From Hysterangium stoloniferum (taxonomy: Eukaryota > Basidiomycota > Agaricomycetes > Hysterangiales > Hysterangiaceae): a stretch of 64,000 bases of DNA. Location of the stretch: the NCBI GenBank assembly GCA_015178975.1, contig WHVD01000076.1, positions 124,001 to 188,000 on the forward strand, written 5' to 3'. A program made the translations under genes and the position numbers. The notes beneath the pieces were generated by a model. That model did not search any database, was not told the origin of the DNA, and saw only the letters and a list, made by a program, of their open reading frames with translations. Below, piece after piece: positions 43,105-54,139 of the stretch; position 1 is the stretch's first letter; every line of letters begins with the position of its first letter.

Positions 43105-45003
43105 CCGATCAGAGGGGGACGGAGGAAGAAGGAAACAGTACACACAGCAGCTGGACAAAGAGAGAAGGAAATAGTACACACACCACCTGGAGGAAAGAGA
43201 GGGCTGGTCAGAGGAAGATGGCAGAAGAAGGAAATGGTAGACATACTGTAAGAAAGAGAGAGTAGGCCAATCAGAGGAACACGCACTGGCTGGAGGAAAG
43301 AGAATGGAGGCCAATCAGGGCAGGATGAAGAGAGAAAGAAAAGGTACACAAACCACCTGGAGGGAAGAGAGAGGGCCGATCACAGCAGGATGGAGAGAGA
43401 AGGAAATAGTACACGCACTTGCTGGAGGAAAGAGAGAGGAGGCCAATCAGAACAGGACGGGGGGAGGAGGAAAGGGGACACGCACCTCCTGGAGAAAAGA
43501 GAGAGGAGGACGAAGGGAGAAGGAAATGGTACACACAGTGGCTGGAGGAAAGAGAGAGGAGGCTGATCAGAGGACGAAGAGAGAAAGAAACGGTACACAC
43601 ACCTCCTGGAGGAAAGAGAGAGGATGAAAGGAGAAGGAAACTGTACATGTACCAGCTGGAGGAAAGAGAGAGGAGGCCAATTAGAGGAGGAAAGAGAGAG
43701 GAGGCCAATTAGAGGAGGAAAGAGAGAGGAGGCCAATTAGAGGAGGAAAGAGAGAGGAGGCCAATTAGAGGAGGAAAGAGAGAGGAGGCCAATTAGAGGA
43801 GGACGAAGAGAAAAGGAAATGGTACACGCACCTCCTGGAGGAAAGAGAGGAGGCCGATCAGAGGAGGACAAAGGGAGAAAGAAACGGTACACCCACCGGC
43901 TGGAGGAAAGAGAGGAGGCCAATTAGAGGGGGACAAAGAGAGAAGGAAACGGTACACACACCTCCTGGAGGAAAGAGAGAGGACGAAGGGAGAAGAAAAT
44001 GGCACATGCACCGGCTGGAGGAAAGAGAGAGGAGGACAGAGGGAGAAGGAGCAGTACACACCGGCTGGAGGAAAGAGAGAGGAAGACAAAGGGAGAAGGA
44101 GCAGTACACGCACCGGCTGGAGGAAAGAGTGGGGGCCAATCAGAAGAGGACAGAGAGAGAGGGAAATGGAACATGCACCGGCTGGAGGAAAGAGAGAGGA
44201 GGCAACTCAGCGCAGACCAGAGGAAGAAGGAAATGGTAGATGCACCGGCTGGAGTAAAGAGAGGGGGACAATCAGAGGAGGACAAAGAGAGGGGAAAGGA
44301 AGTGCGCAGTGGCTGGAGGAAAGATAAGGGGACCATGCTGGAGGAAAGACAGGAGGCCAATCAGAAGAGGACAGAGAGAGGGAAAGGGAACGCACACCGG
44401 CTGGAGAAAGAGAGGGGGACAATCAGAGGAGGACAGAGAGAGGGGAAAGGGAATGTGCACCGGCTGGAGGAAACAGAGGGGGCCAATCAGAAGAGGACAG
44501 AGAGAGAGGGAAATGGAACGCGCACCGGCTGGAGGAAAGAGAGAGGGTCCCAATGAGAGGAGGACGGAGAGAGAAGGAAACGGTATACGCACCTGGAGGA
44601 AAGAGAGGGGGCCAATCAGAAGAGGACAGAGAGAGAGGGAAATGGAGTGCGCACCGGCTGGAGGAAAGAGAAGGTGAGGCAAATCAGCACAGGACAGAGG
44701 AAGAAGGAAATGGTAGACGCACCCGCTGGAGGAAAGAGAGAGGGCCCCGATGAGAGGACGGAGAGAGAAGGAAACGGTACACGCACCTGGAGGAAAGAGA
44801 GGAGGATGATCAGAGGACAAAGAAAGAGGAAATGATACACGCACCGGCTGGATGAAAGAGAGAAGAGGTCAATCAGAGGAGGACGGAGAGAGAAGGAAAC
44901 GGTACACACACTCGCTGGAGGAAAGAGAGAGGAGGGGGATTAGCGCAGGACGGTGGGAGAAGGAAAGAGTACACGCATCACCTGGAGGAAAGAGAGAGGG
45001 TGC
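43105..45003 (-). repeat. GA-rich minisatellite, ~62-bp unit, ~30 copies (copy 2)
   Basis: Same unit as 39765-41075. A local expansion of a 33-bp sub-unit (GGAGGCCAATTAGAGGAGGA) occurs at 43670-43800. Confidence 0.92.
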
Positions 45004-45240
45004 GCCGTGAATGGGAGTGGGTGCACGGTGGATGGGAGCGGGTCGATGGGTACGCAGTGGATGGGAGCGGGGGGATGGGTGCACGGTGGATGGGAGCAGG
45101 TGCGCGGTGGATGGGCGCGTGGTGGATGGGTGTGGGTGGATGGTTGCACGGTGGATGGGAGCAGGTGCACTGTGGATGGGTGCGCTGTGGATGGGTGTGC
45201 CGTGGATGGGTGCGGGCGGATGGGTGCACGGTGGATGCAG
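45004..45240. repeat. GTGGATGG minisatellite (copy 2)
   Basis: Same ~15-bp unit and same neighbours as 41080-41305. Confidence 0.92.
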
Positions 45241-45585
45241 TATAACAATACTCCTGCAGCGTTGCAAAATACCTCATATAATACTCCCGTGCATGTAAAA
45301 ATACCTCCGCGCGTCATAAAATACCTCCACGCACATGACAAAATACTCTCGCACTTGTATAAATACTTCCGCGTTAGTCACAAATACTCCCGCGGCACTG
45401 AAAATGCTCCCACGAACACAGAAATGCTCCCGCGAATGGCAAAAAGCCTCCGCATTTGCTCCTGTGCTGAGTAATAAGGAGCTTTGGGCATCAATATTAG
45501 TCACACTCTCCCACACCTCCAGGTTCGGGCGCTCCACGCCCTCACACATTAGGGTGCCCACCACCCACCAAGCAACTTTACTATA
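45241..45585 (-). repeat. AAATACTCCC repeat and terminal module (copy 2), ends in the WD40 copy
   Basis: Degenerate units to about 45440, then CAGGTTCGGGCGCTCC and CCCACCACCCACCAAGCAAC, ending CTTTACTATATATTG at ~45585, where WD40-gene sequence begins abruptly. The GC hairpin module seen at 41637 and 63060 is absent here. Confidence 0.75.
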
Positions 45586-46266
45586 TATTGATTTTATCTG
45601 CCATCACTCTCAATTCAGTGTGCAGCATTTCTACTGTTGGCTTCAGAGCACCACGATAGGTATACAGCCCAGAGGGTTGCGTGGGTCCAGTGTCTGGATT
45701 TCTTTGGAAATTTCCGAAGCTAGGTTGGAATTGGCTTGCATCCTGATAATGCAATTGAGTGGCATTGTCTGCAAGTATCCAAAATATCATAGATGCTCCA
45801 TCGCGTATGCTTTGTATGGAAACAAGAAGGTCGAATAAGTGACCTAATTCTTGGACAGCATTGTGGAATTGCTGCAACTGTGATCATGAATCAACCATCA
45901 TTCTCATCGGGTTACGGGATTGCTCACTTCTCTGTCTAATCCATTATACTGTCTATAATAAGTACTCAATTAGGATGCCTCAGGACAAAGTTGGAACACA
46001 GTCCTTTCTGAAGATTGACCTTACAAATACGTTCCAGGGATCAAATAGGGGCACCATTTCTGAGACTGACTTGGTCTATATTGAAGAATATTGACTCAGA
46101 GTTAGTTGTAGGAAAATTTCCACTCTTACCTGCATCACTGAGTTGCAACTTGAAAATGGAGCTGATTTATGTATATAACTCAATGCGGAGGTTACAGAAA
46201 CAACTCAACAGGACCAATAGACCTAGTTGGCTGTTGGATTTGGTGATGAAACCACCCTTTTCCTAG
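45586..46266 (-). pseudogene. Partial copy of the WD40 gene (5' part)
   Basis: Minus-strand reading from 45877 gives VQELGHLF then SIRDGASMIFWILADN, LHYQDASQFQPSFGN and ELRVMADKI, nearly the same as the 5' exons of the gene at 21717-25193, and homology continues through the intron and exon 2 region to ~46200. All membrane and WD40 exons are missing; the copy stops at the satellite element. The exon-2 equivalent has a small change. Non-functional. Confidence 0.85.
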
Positions 46267-46690
46267 GGGGCAGTTCACCCATTTCCTCACTTTTTCATAG
46301 GAGGATGCTAGTTGTGGACCATGTTTTCTGAGGTTAATGCATGCCAGAACCAGTGTACACCTAAACTAGCATCCTACCTATCATGTCAGAAGGTGATTCA
46401 CTAACTGACACATTGATTGATAGACAAGTACTATTATTACAAGTCTATTACCCACTTGTAGATTGTGTATTACAATAAACCAACTCATACTATTTTTAAT
46501 ATTGGCTGTCGTGCGAGGATACACTAATGCTATACAATATGATTCATGTGGCATGAGTGTGCGCTTAATATCCTACATACCACAGTACCATTTCATTCAA
46601 TCTGGCAGTCACAGTCAATTGGAGCAGGTGCTGAAAAAAGTTGTATAACCAAAACAAATTAGGGCAGATATAGGCTATTACACATCAATC
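46267..46690. other. Duplicated promoter region with an imperfect palindrome
   Basis: Homology to the WD40 upstream region resumes around 46560-46650. In between, GGATGCTAGTT (46304) and AACTAGCATCC (46364) form a ~75-bp foldback, possibly a small MITE. No gene. Confidence 0.4.
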
Positions 46691-46849
46691 TAGGATATCT
46701 GAAAACTATTAAGTATACCAAATTCTAATATACTCTAAAGGTCATTTAAACATCTGGGATGTGATTCAAACATAATTTGGATGGAGTTTTGTAAAAATAA
46801 GACTTTTATTAGTAAATATTTGAGATTATAGTAATTATAAACACCCTCT
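46691..46849 (-). mobile_element. Short MITE-like element (internally deleted relative of 49340-50010)
   Basis: Reverse complement of both ends of the element at 49340: the left reads GGATATCTGAAAACTATTAAG and the right GTAATTATAAACACCCTC. About 160 bp instead of 671 bp, so it kept only the ends. Confidence 0.75.
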
Positions 46850-47579
46850 CTACCAAAAATGTGATTTCTTTGGAAGTAAGCCATCAATTGCCAGGTCATC
46901 AACATTTTCCTTGTCTCTCCAGAAATTCACAAAAATACTACTCTTAAGCACCGAGAAGATCATCCTCATCATTGTGCCTCCAGAAACTGGTTGAGTTCTT
47001 GCAGCTCACTTACTGAATTCCCAGAAATTCAATACATGGCCTGACCTCCTTTGAAATTGTCAATTTTGTTGCAGCAGAGGGGGTATAAGTTGGTACATGG
47101 TGGATGTGAACAAAAGCATTATCTATTATTAAGCTACTGTACAGGACTAGGTAGCTTAGCACAAAACAAAGTCCCAGTACAAGTATAATCATGTCGAGAT
47201 TACTACTCAACAGCTAAAATTTCAACAGACTTTGCCACTGTCCTTCTCTCCCTGTACCTTTATGTCTTCCACAAGTGCATTTCCCAGTGAGTTGAACTTG
47301 ACCCTTCTCCACATCAGCTAGAGAGACTAAAGCATTCCACTATACTTAAAGTAACAACCAAAGAAACAATATTCAAGATTTTCTTTGAACTCTCAGAGAG
47401 ATTTACATTGGTCCATAAAATATTGATAAAGTCACTTTGTGTACTGAGAGCTTTAAATACCATGTGAAGCTCAGGACTTGTTACCTGTATGTGGTTGTTG
47501 TGGAGCCAGCCTATTATGTAAGTTTCTCCCATATTGAAATTCACCAGCAGTATATCTTGTTAAAGATGTAGAAAATAAG
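46850..47579. other. Non-coding spacer
   Basis: AT-rich. No ORF with domain support and no repeat identified inside this window. Confidence 0.4.
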
Positions 47580-47663
47580 TGACCCAGCTTGAGATTTAAC
47601 CAAGGACCTCCTGGCTATTTATATATGTATGTGCCAGTGCTCTAACCACTGAGCTATGGGACC
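47580..47663 (-). tRNA. tRNA-like sequence, probably tRNA pseudogene or SINE head
   Basis: On the minus strand: GGTCCCATA, A box TAGCTCAGTGGTTAGAGC with a good D arm (GCTC/GAGC), a 5-bp stem CTGGC/GCCAG enclosing a 17-nt AT-rich loop, and a T arm CTTGG/TCAAG with loop TTAAATC (B box GGTTAAATCTC). The acceptor stem is imperfect (TGGGTCA against GGTCCCA). The long loop could be an anticodon loop plus a ~10-nt intron, but no clear anticodon can be set. Decayed B box and acceptor argue against a working gene. Confidence 0.5.
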
Positions 47664-47977
47664 TCATAGTCTGTTAGGAGTATCTAATCTCTCTTTTTAC
47701 AGGATACCTATCAACCAGACTCTGACCAGGTATTCTAGACCTCCTAGACATTTGAAAATCTTTGCCCCAATCTGTTTCTGAGCCTGTTTGACATCTGGTT
47801 TATGCCCCCACCATTTGTCCCTATTCCTTCTTAACCCTTGTTCTTAGTATGATTAACCTGCTTTGTTTCTTGTTTGCCCATTTTTTTTCTTGTTCACCCA
47901 TGTTGTCTTTTTATTTCACCAGATTAGTAGTCCAATAATCTTTAGTTCTATACAGTCTAACATATGTATGTTTGTAC
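47664..47977. other. Non-coding spacer
   Basis: Pyrimidine-rich, no gene seen. Ends with the TGTAC target site (47973-47977) of the next LTR. Confidence 0.4.
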
Positions 47978-48213
47978 TGTTAGGATCCCTGTCATTTCAA
48001 ACCCCTGTGAGCTGTTTTAGCCTCATAACCCTCTTTGACATCTCCATCTGTGAGCCTCCCTGCTCATGGTAGCACTGTCTGTGGCACCCCCAACACTTGT
48101 TTCATTGTATTGTAGCACCTTAGCTTTCTGTCCCATTCACTCCCCGTCCACCTCACACCTTTTCAGAATACTTTACTATATTGTATTTAGTCTCATTTTG
48201 GATTCCTGCTCCT

Positions 48214-48832
48214 TGTGAAGAGTGGTGGAAGTTCTAACCGTTCTATATACAAAGAATATCAACCGTTTAGGTACAACACAACAATGTATTGACTATCTAA
48301 GTCTAATACAGACCAAATGTATATTGACTATCTAGTTCAATACGGTTGAGAGGATTAGCTGTCTTAAGTAGAATAGATAGCTAAGACGAATGAAAGAGAA
48401 TTGACTTTGAAGTACGATTCTGAGCGACTGCTCAAGTGTTTTAAGGAAATAATGAGAGAGTCGAATAAACAGAGTAGCATGGATATAGTCTGTGTGGATC
48501 AAGATAACGGTTCGAGTTTTGACTAGTGTAGTTCGAAACTGTGATTGCACTGGTAGTTAACGCCTGTCTGTGATGGTCAAGATGATACCCCAATCACAAC
48601 TTGCAGGACACTAAGTGGGTGTCTGGGCAAGTCATGGTCACAGGGTAAAAAGTGTCTGTCCATTTGGTGCCAAGTGCACCCACAAGTATACACAGAGCTT
48701 TGAACTAATGAAATGGTGCAATATTCAAAGAATATAAAGGATAGAAAAATATGAATAAAATGTGTAAAATATAAATAAAATAAAAGGAGTGTTTTACCAC
48801 AATGAAACTGTGGTAAAAGCATACCCTTCACA
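48214..48832 (+). mobile_element. LTR5 solo LTR, 619 bp, TSD CTCCT
   Basis: Starts TGTGAAGAGTGGTGG and ends ACCCTTCACA. CTCCT flanks both sides (48209-48213 and 48833-48837). It shares internal blocks with 49309-51262 and 51937 (GATGATACCCCAATCACAAC; GGTAAAAAGTGTCTG). It lacks the hairpin shared by LTR1-4. Confidence 0.93.
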
Positions 48833-48885
48833 CTCCTTTTCCTACTTCTGTTTGACCCATCATTACTCTTGCTTCTCTGATCAGC

Positions 48886-49212
48886 TGTAATCCTGGCTAT
48901 CTTACCACACAAACTTACTACACAGACATGGCCAACCACGACTGCACTCCAATTATTCCCCCTAACTGAGCCCAACTTGAGATGAGACTCAATCAAGATC
49001 AGTTTCTCTGTACTCCCCTCCCAGTGGATCTGGACCCAGGTCAGGACCCTCATCTTTTCTTACCCCAATCTAGACTCGCAAATACTATTGGGTTCCAATT
49101 CCTATATAGTGGTTAGAAGAAACATCTGTCTTAGAGTAGAGAAGAATCACCCAACACAATAATTCTGTCCTGTCCATTACCAGCTGAGTGACGCTGATAC
49201 TACAGCCTTACA
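48886..49212 (+). mobile_element. LTR6, very short solo LTR, 327 bp, TSD TCAGC
   Basis: Starts TGTAATCCTGGC and ends CAGCCTTACA. TCAGC flanks both sides (48881-48885 and 49213-49217), and host LTR4 sequence continues across the join. The orientation is arbitrary. It is the only copy in the window, with a size more like TRIM or small LTR elements. No hairpin. Confidence 0.85.
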
Positions 49213-49339
49213 TCAGCCCTCCAATCATCCATCTCCCTGTAGTATAAAGTTCTTTCATGTATGCTACAGTTTTTTCAGTTCAAAAATTGACTTAGATTAC
49301 CCCCTTCTTGTAAAGAGTTGTGGAAGTTCTGACCACTGT

Positions 49340-50010
49340 GGAGGGTGATTATAATTACTATCATCTCAAATATATACTGATAAAAGTCTTATTTTTACAA
49401 AAATCCATCTTTAAATAGTGATATCTATTCTGAAACAATTATATCATCAAAAAACAAACATCATAGTTCTCCATATTACATCTTATACAACCCATAGTTA
49501 TTTAACAAATTCCATTGTATATAATTTCCTTTCTTTTACAGATGCCTACTAATACTTTTATTAGTACTTTGTTTTTTAAAAGTTGTAATGTAGCTATTTC
49601 CATGTAAAATATGTAAAATATTATTGGAAAATTTTCATACCACAGCTGTCTTTATTAAGTAAAACCCCCTATTTATTCTGGGTATGTTGAATCAAGTAGA
49701 AATCTGTTTAGATTAACAGATCCATTCCGAAGTAATACATATGTATTTAGAGGTGCCAATGATATACATATGCATGGAATGGATTATCTAAAGGTATCTA
49801 TTTTTTAAAAGTATTAGTGTTTCAAACTACTAATTTTTTTTATTGTCTACTCATGTCCAGAAAGATTCATTAGTTTGTAATGTATGAGAGAGTTTAAAAC
49901 TTTTTGAAAGTTTTAAAAACCAAATTACATTTGAATCACATCCCAGATGTTTAAATGACCTTTAGAGTATATTAGAATTTGGTATACTTAATAGTTTTCA
50001 GATATCCTCC
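49340..50010. mobile_element. MITE-like element alpha, 671 bp
   Basis: Ends GGAGGGTG and GATATCCTCC, flanked by TGT on both sides (49337-49339 and 50011-50013). No ORF of note. A deleted relative is at 46691-46849. Confidence 0.75.
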
Positions 50011-50017
50011 TGTATAT

Positions 50018-50559
50018 GGAGGATAACCCAAAACTTAAAAGTCATTTATCCACTAAAGTATATATATTTATATTTATCTTGTATCTGACAAAAGTTAGTC
50101 AAACAAACATATATAGATTATCCTTTTGGGATAAATTCCACAACATGGATTGGTTGGCCAGATAGTTCTGGTTAACTTTCTAAACCAAATAAATTTAAAT
50201 TATATGAACTATATTTGAAAGTTTGCATAATATACAAGTGAATGTATCTTATCCCAAAGATTAAGTCATAACCTGAGTAATTTTGGTTAACTATAATGTT
50301 TGTGGACATTTTAAAAGTCATGGAGATACTAGAGAATGTATTTTATCCCAAAGATTAGGTAACAACCCAGATAATCTTGTATAACCATGACATTTGTGCA
50401 TATTTTAAGGGAGTGTACAAGTCTTAAAGATGAAGTTTTGGGTTAATGAAATATAAATCCCTAAAACATGTAGTCATAGCCAGGAGAAATAGTCTTACTT
50501 AAAAATATGAGAAGTTTTTCATAAAATTTTGGGTATTCAATGAATTGTGACTATCCTCC
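50018..50559. mobile_element. MITE-like element beta, 542 bp
   Basis: Starts GGAGGATAACCCAAAAC and ends GACTATCCTCC, flanked by TATAT (50013-50017 and 50560-50564). Similar to the element at 53526-54067 in the opposite orientation. No coding capacity. Confidence 0.78.
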
Positions 50560-51597
50560 TATATGAAGAATATCAACCATTTAGGTACAACAAGACTATA
50601 TATTGACTATCAAAGTACAATATAGAAAGTAAATAGCTTTAGTCGACTTTAGTAGTGGTAAGACAACCAAGACGACTAAGGGAAGTGGAATCGACTTTGC
50701 AGTATGATTCCCTAGCAATGGTATATTGACTATCAAAGTACAATATAGAAAGTAAATAGTTTTAGTGAGCTTTAGTAGTGGTAAGACAACTAAGATGACT
50801 AAGGAAAAATGGAATCAACCTTGCAGTAAATTCCCTAGGGTGAGTTAACAAAGTAATGAGTTGAGGGGGAGGGAGGATGATATGAATAATGTGAGATGTG
50901 AGCAGAAGTCAATAGTAGCTCAAGCTTTGACTATACAGTGCAAAGCTAGATTGTTGTTGTAAGTTCAAGTTAGAAGCTGTTCAAGATGGCTGCGATGATA
51001 CCCCAGTCATGACTTACAGGACACTAAAAGGGTGTCTGGATAAGTTGTGGTTATGGGGTAAAAGTGTCTGAGTTCCAACTATGCATGCTAATGTACATAA
51101 TGCTACAGTGTATGTGCCTACAAGTATCTATGTACCCACAGGCATACATAGATCTTTGAACTAATGTAAATACTATCAAATACAAGATGTAATAGTAGAA
51201 ATAGAGGAGGAAGCATAGGAAGCAAAATATGATCAGGGACATATTTTAGGATACCTCTCACACTTCTAATCCTTGGCCTTTTCCCTCTCCTCATATTACC
51301 CTCTAGGTCTCTTCAGCAAGCCGTGACCCTTTAATTCTCAACTCTTAGTACTTTGGCCCTCCATTCAATTGAGCTAAGTGTTGATCTCTGTTTCTATCAT
51401 ACTATCTGCTCTGTTTGAAATACTGGAGCACCCTAAAGGGTGCAACACATACATTGAAGCCAAGCTCTACCATGTTTATAGAGTTGGACCTCCTGACTAA
51501 TATGATCTCTATCATTGGCCCCATTGACTTAGTTATCATCATTGGCTCTCCAACTTAAAGCCCCCTCTCCCCCCTTGGCTTAGATCTTAAAATGTAC

Positions 51598-51936
51598 TCA
51601 CAATGCAATCAGAAAATCAACTTAGCACCAACCTAGTATTCTACCTACTTGTCCTAGTAAACTATACACCTGTAAGGGGATGTTATATTTCTTATATTTT
51701 TCATTTTAACGTTGTCTGCCCTTTCAGGAGTGAGGGGTGCCATTCCTGGTGAGGGGACCTAGTAATCCACCCTATTATATTTTCCTAATTTTCTAATATT
51801 TTTTCTAATATTTTTCCATTTGAGATATTCTTCAAATATCTTGCCTCACATTAGTTCAAAGGTCTATGTATACTTGTGGGACATAGACACTTATGTATGG
51901 GCACCATACATACAGTAGTTACAGTACATGTACACT
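51598..51936. other. Non-coding spacer
   Basis: No gene or repeat recognised, apart from a short AT tract (TTTTCTAATATTTTTC) around 51780-51820. Confidence 0.4.
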
Positions 51937-53225
51937 TGTGAAGAGTTGTAGAAGTTCTGACCATTCAATATACGAAGAATTTTGACCTTCTAGGTATGAC
52001 TAGATTATATTGACTATCAAAGTACAATATAAGTAAAAGGGGAATAATTGTCACAAGCACCCATAAGGGAGCTGAAGGCAATTAGGACAATAAGTGGAAT
52101 TGACCTTAATGGTACAATTCAGATGAGAGACTCCAATGAAATGGAGTCAAGTAAGAATGATTTGCAAGAAAGAAATAAAAAGGCACAAAGAAGTGTTGGC
52201 ATGATGATTGAGTTCAAGTATATGTTTTGGGACTTTGACAGTAAGTATGAAGTTCAGAATAGCAGTATCTAGTAGCCATTAGAGATGGCTGAGATGATAC
52301 CCCAATCACAATTTGCAGGACACTTAAGATAATGTCTGGGGCAAGTTGTGGTTATGAGGTAAAAAGTGTCTGTCTTCTTTGTTACTGACATGAATCAGAT
52401 TTTACTCAATAAAGTTGAATAAATGATTGAAGAATATTCAACAATATCAAGTACAGATGCTTCAATCAACAAAGTATTAATTCACCCTGTTGATAAAGCA
52501 TGAGGCAAAGATAGGATACAGAAGCACACCAGTAATTATGTCAAAGAAATCTTGGATAGAAGTTGAATTAATAATACAATAATAATAATACAGATTATGG
52601 TATAGGTTTTCTGACTAACTTCCCTCACTCCTATCACTCCCCTGTTATCATTTACCTATGATGATAATATGATATCAGAATGAAATAATCAATGATGTCA
52701 AACTGAGACAAGTTGAAGATTAGTTGAAGAATTTTGAAAGATAGTTGAATCAGAAATTGAGTTGGAAAGTTGAAGGAAAGTTGAAGGAAAGTTGAATTGA
52801 ATATTATTGGAATTTGAGCTTGTAGTTCATGACAGTTATGCCCACTAGGTACATAAGATGAAAGTAAGTATGCACCCATAAGAGTCTATGTATCCACAGG
52901 CATACATGAATCTTCAAACTAATGTAAGGATATGTAACAGAGATTTTACTTAGTCAAAATATGGTAAAAATAAAGGAAAAAATATGATACTATAGAACAG
53001 TTACATTCCTCACTTGCCTACCAAGCCCTACTTCAACTCTCAACTCTAGTCTAACTAAATCTACACTACTAATACTCTATACCTACTATTGACTGAAACT
53101 ACTTAATTCTAATTGTCATTGTCGAGATTGAACCTTCAAGGTTGATCCCATACTATTGAGTGATCACACTTATTTAGGTTGATATTATTCACACATAAGA
53201 GTGGCAAAATATACAACTCTTCACA
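51937..53225 (+). mobile_element. LTR5-like copy, boundaries tentative
   Basis: Starts TGTGAAGAGTTGTAG and shares the LTR5 blocks to about 52370, then carries ~500 bp not in the other copies (52380-52890), then the LTR5 tail near 52900-53015. A string CTCTTCACA at 53217-53225 could be an end, but ACACT before and GGGAG after do not match. It probably contains a further insertion. Confidence 0.55.
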
Positions 53226-53244
53226 GGGAGTTTTCCTGACTGGC

Positions 53245-53490
53245 TGTTAATATCTAAGCTAAAAGGGAGAAGGGAGGCTGTAGTCAGGGGACTGATAATA
53301 AGAAATGAGTTAATTGGGGGGCCAATGATAGAGATTGTACTAGTCGGGAGGTCTGGCTCTATAAATGTGGAGCTTGGCTTCAACTTATGTATGTATTGCA
53401 CCCTTGAACAAACTGTTAGGGTGCTCCAGTATTTCAAACAGAGCAGATAGTATGATAGAAACAGGATCACATTGAGTCAGTGAAGCTTTC
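53245..53490 (+). repeat. LTR4 fragment, 5' third
   Basis: Starts TGTTAATATCTAAGC and follows LTR4 through a TATA-like CTATAAATG and the shared hairpin (from 53376, loop enlarged) to about 53465, then stops near the MITE-like element. Confidence 0.8.
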
Positions 53491-53525
53491 CTCCATGGAT
53501 GATGATAGCTTCAAAAGGGTGCCAT

Positions 53526-54067
53526 GGAGGATGGTCACACTTTATTGAATATACAAACTTTACTGAATAATTCTCATATTTTTTAAGTGAGACTATTCCT
53601 TCTGGCCATGACAACTTATTCTATGAGTTTATATTTAATTACCTGAAATTTCATCTTTAAAATATGTATGCCCTTTTAAAATACACACAAATGACATAGT
53701 CACACAAAATTATTTGGGTTAACCTAGATTATTTGGGTTATGACTTAATCTTTGGGTTATGATGTATTCTCTTGTATACAAGCAAACTTTCAAATATATT
53801 TCATATAATTTAAATCTAGTTGGTTTAGAGAGTTAACCAGAACTATCTGGGGTACCAATCCCCATTGTGCAATTTATTCCAAAAGAATAACCTACAGATG
53901 ATTGTTTGACTAAATTTTGTCAGATATAGGATAAATATTAATATTTTTGCATTCTTCAGAGTGATACCTAATCAACTGAATTTGATTAAATATTAATTCT
54001 ACAGCAAACAATATGAATGTATATACTTTATTGAATAAATCATTTTTAAAGTTTTGGGTTATCCTCC
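53526..54067. mobile_element. MITE-like element gamma, 542 bp, TSD CAT
   Basis: Ends GGAGGATGGTCACAC and TTGGGTTATCCTCC, flanked by CAT (53523-53525 and 54068-54070). Inverted relative to 50018-50559 and of the same length. Confidence 0.75.
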
Positions 54068-54139
54068 CATCATGGGTCTAGATTGACACAGGAACCCAAT
54101 TTGAGAGGCACCAGCACTTGTGTGTGCAATGTCATTTTA

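Larger units (their letters stand above)
49309..51262 (+). mobile_element. LTR5 copy, TSD CTTCT, with two MITE-like insertions
   Basis: Starts TGTAAAGAGTTGTGG and ends ACCTCTCACA. CTTCT flanks both sides (49304-49308 and 51263-51267). Two foldback elements (49340-50010 and 50018-50559) lie ~30 bp after its start. Within the LTR a ~120-bp segment is tandemly duplicated (about 50599-50715 and 50722-50838, each beginning TATATTGACTATCAAAG). Confidence 0.92.
47978..51592 (-). mobile_element. LTR4 solo LTR, TSD TGTAC, containing nested insertions
   Basis: In the minus orientation it matches LTR4 from end (TGTTAGGATCCCTGTC at 47978) to start (CTTAGATCTTAAAA at 51592; the last C has mutated). TGTAC flanks both sides (47973-47977 and 51593-51597). 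Three solo LTRs with their own 5-bp duplications sit inside it: 48214-48832, 48886-49212 and 49309-51262. After removing them about 700 bp remains, close to the 741-bp reference. The shared hairpin is at 51439-51461. Confidence 0.93.

Noticed and set aside
51937..53225. DNA transposon with TGTGAAGAGTTGTA inverted ends
   Set aside because: The start matches LTR5, which at two other sites has 5-bp duplications and TG..CA ends; the inverted match at 53225 lacks a target duplication.
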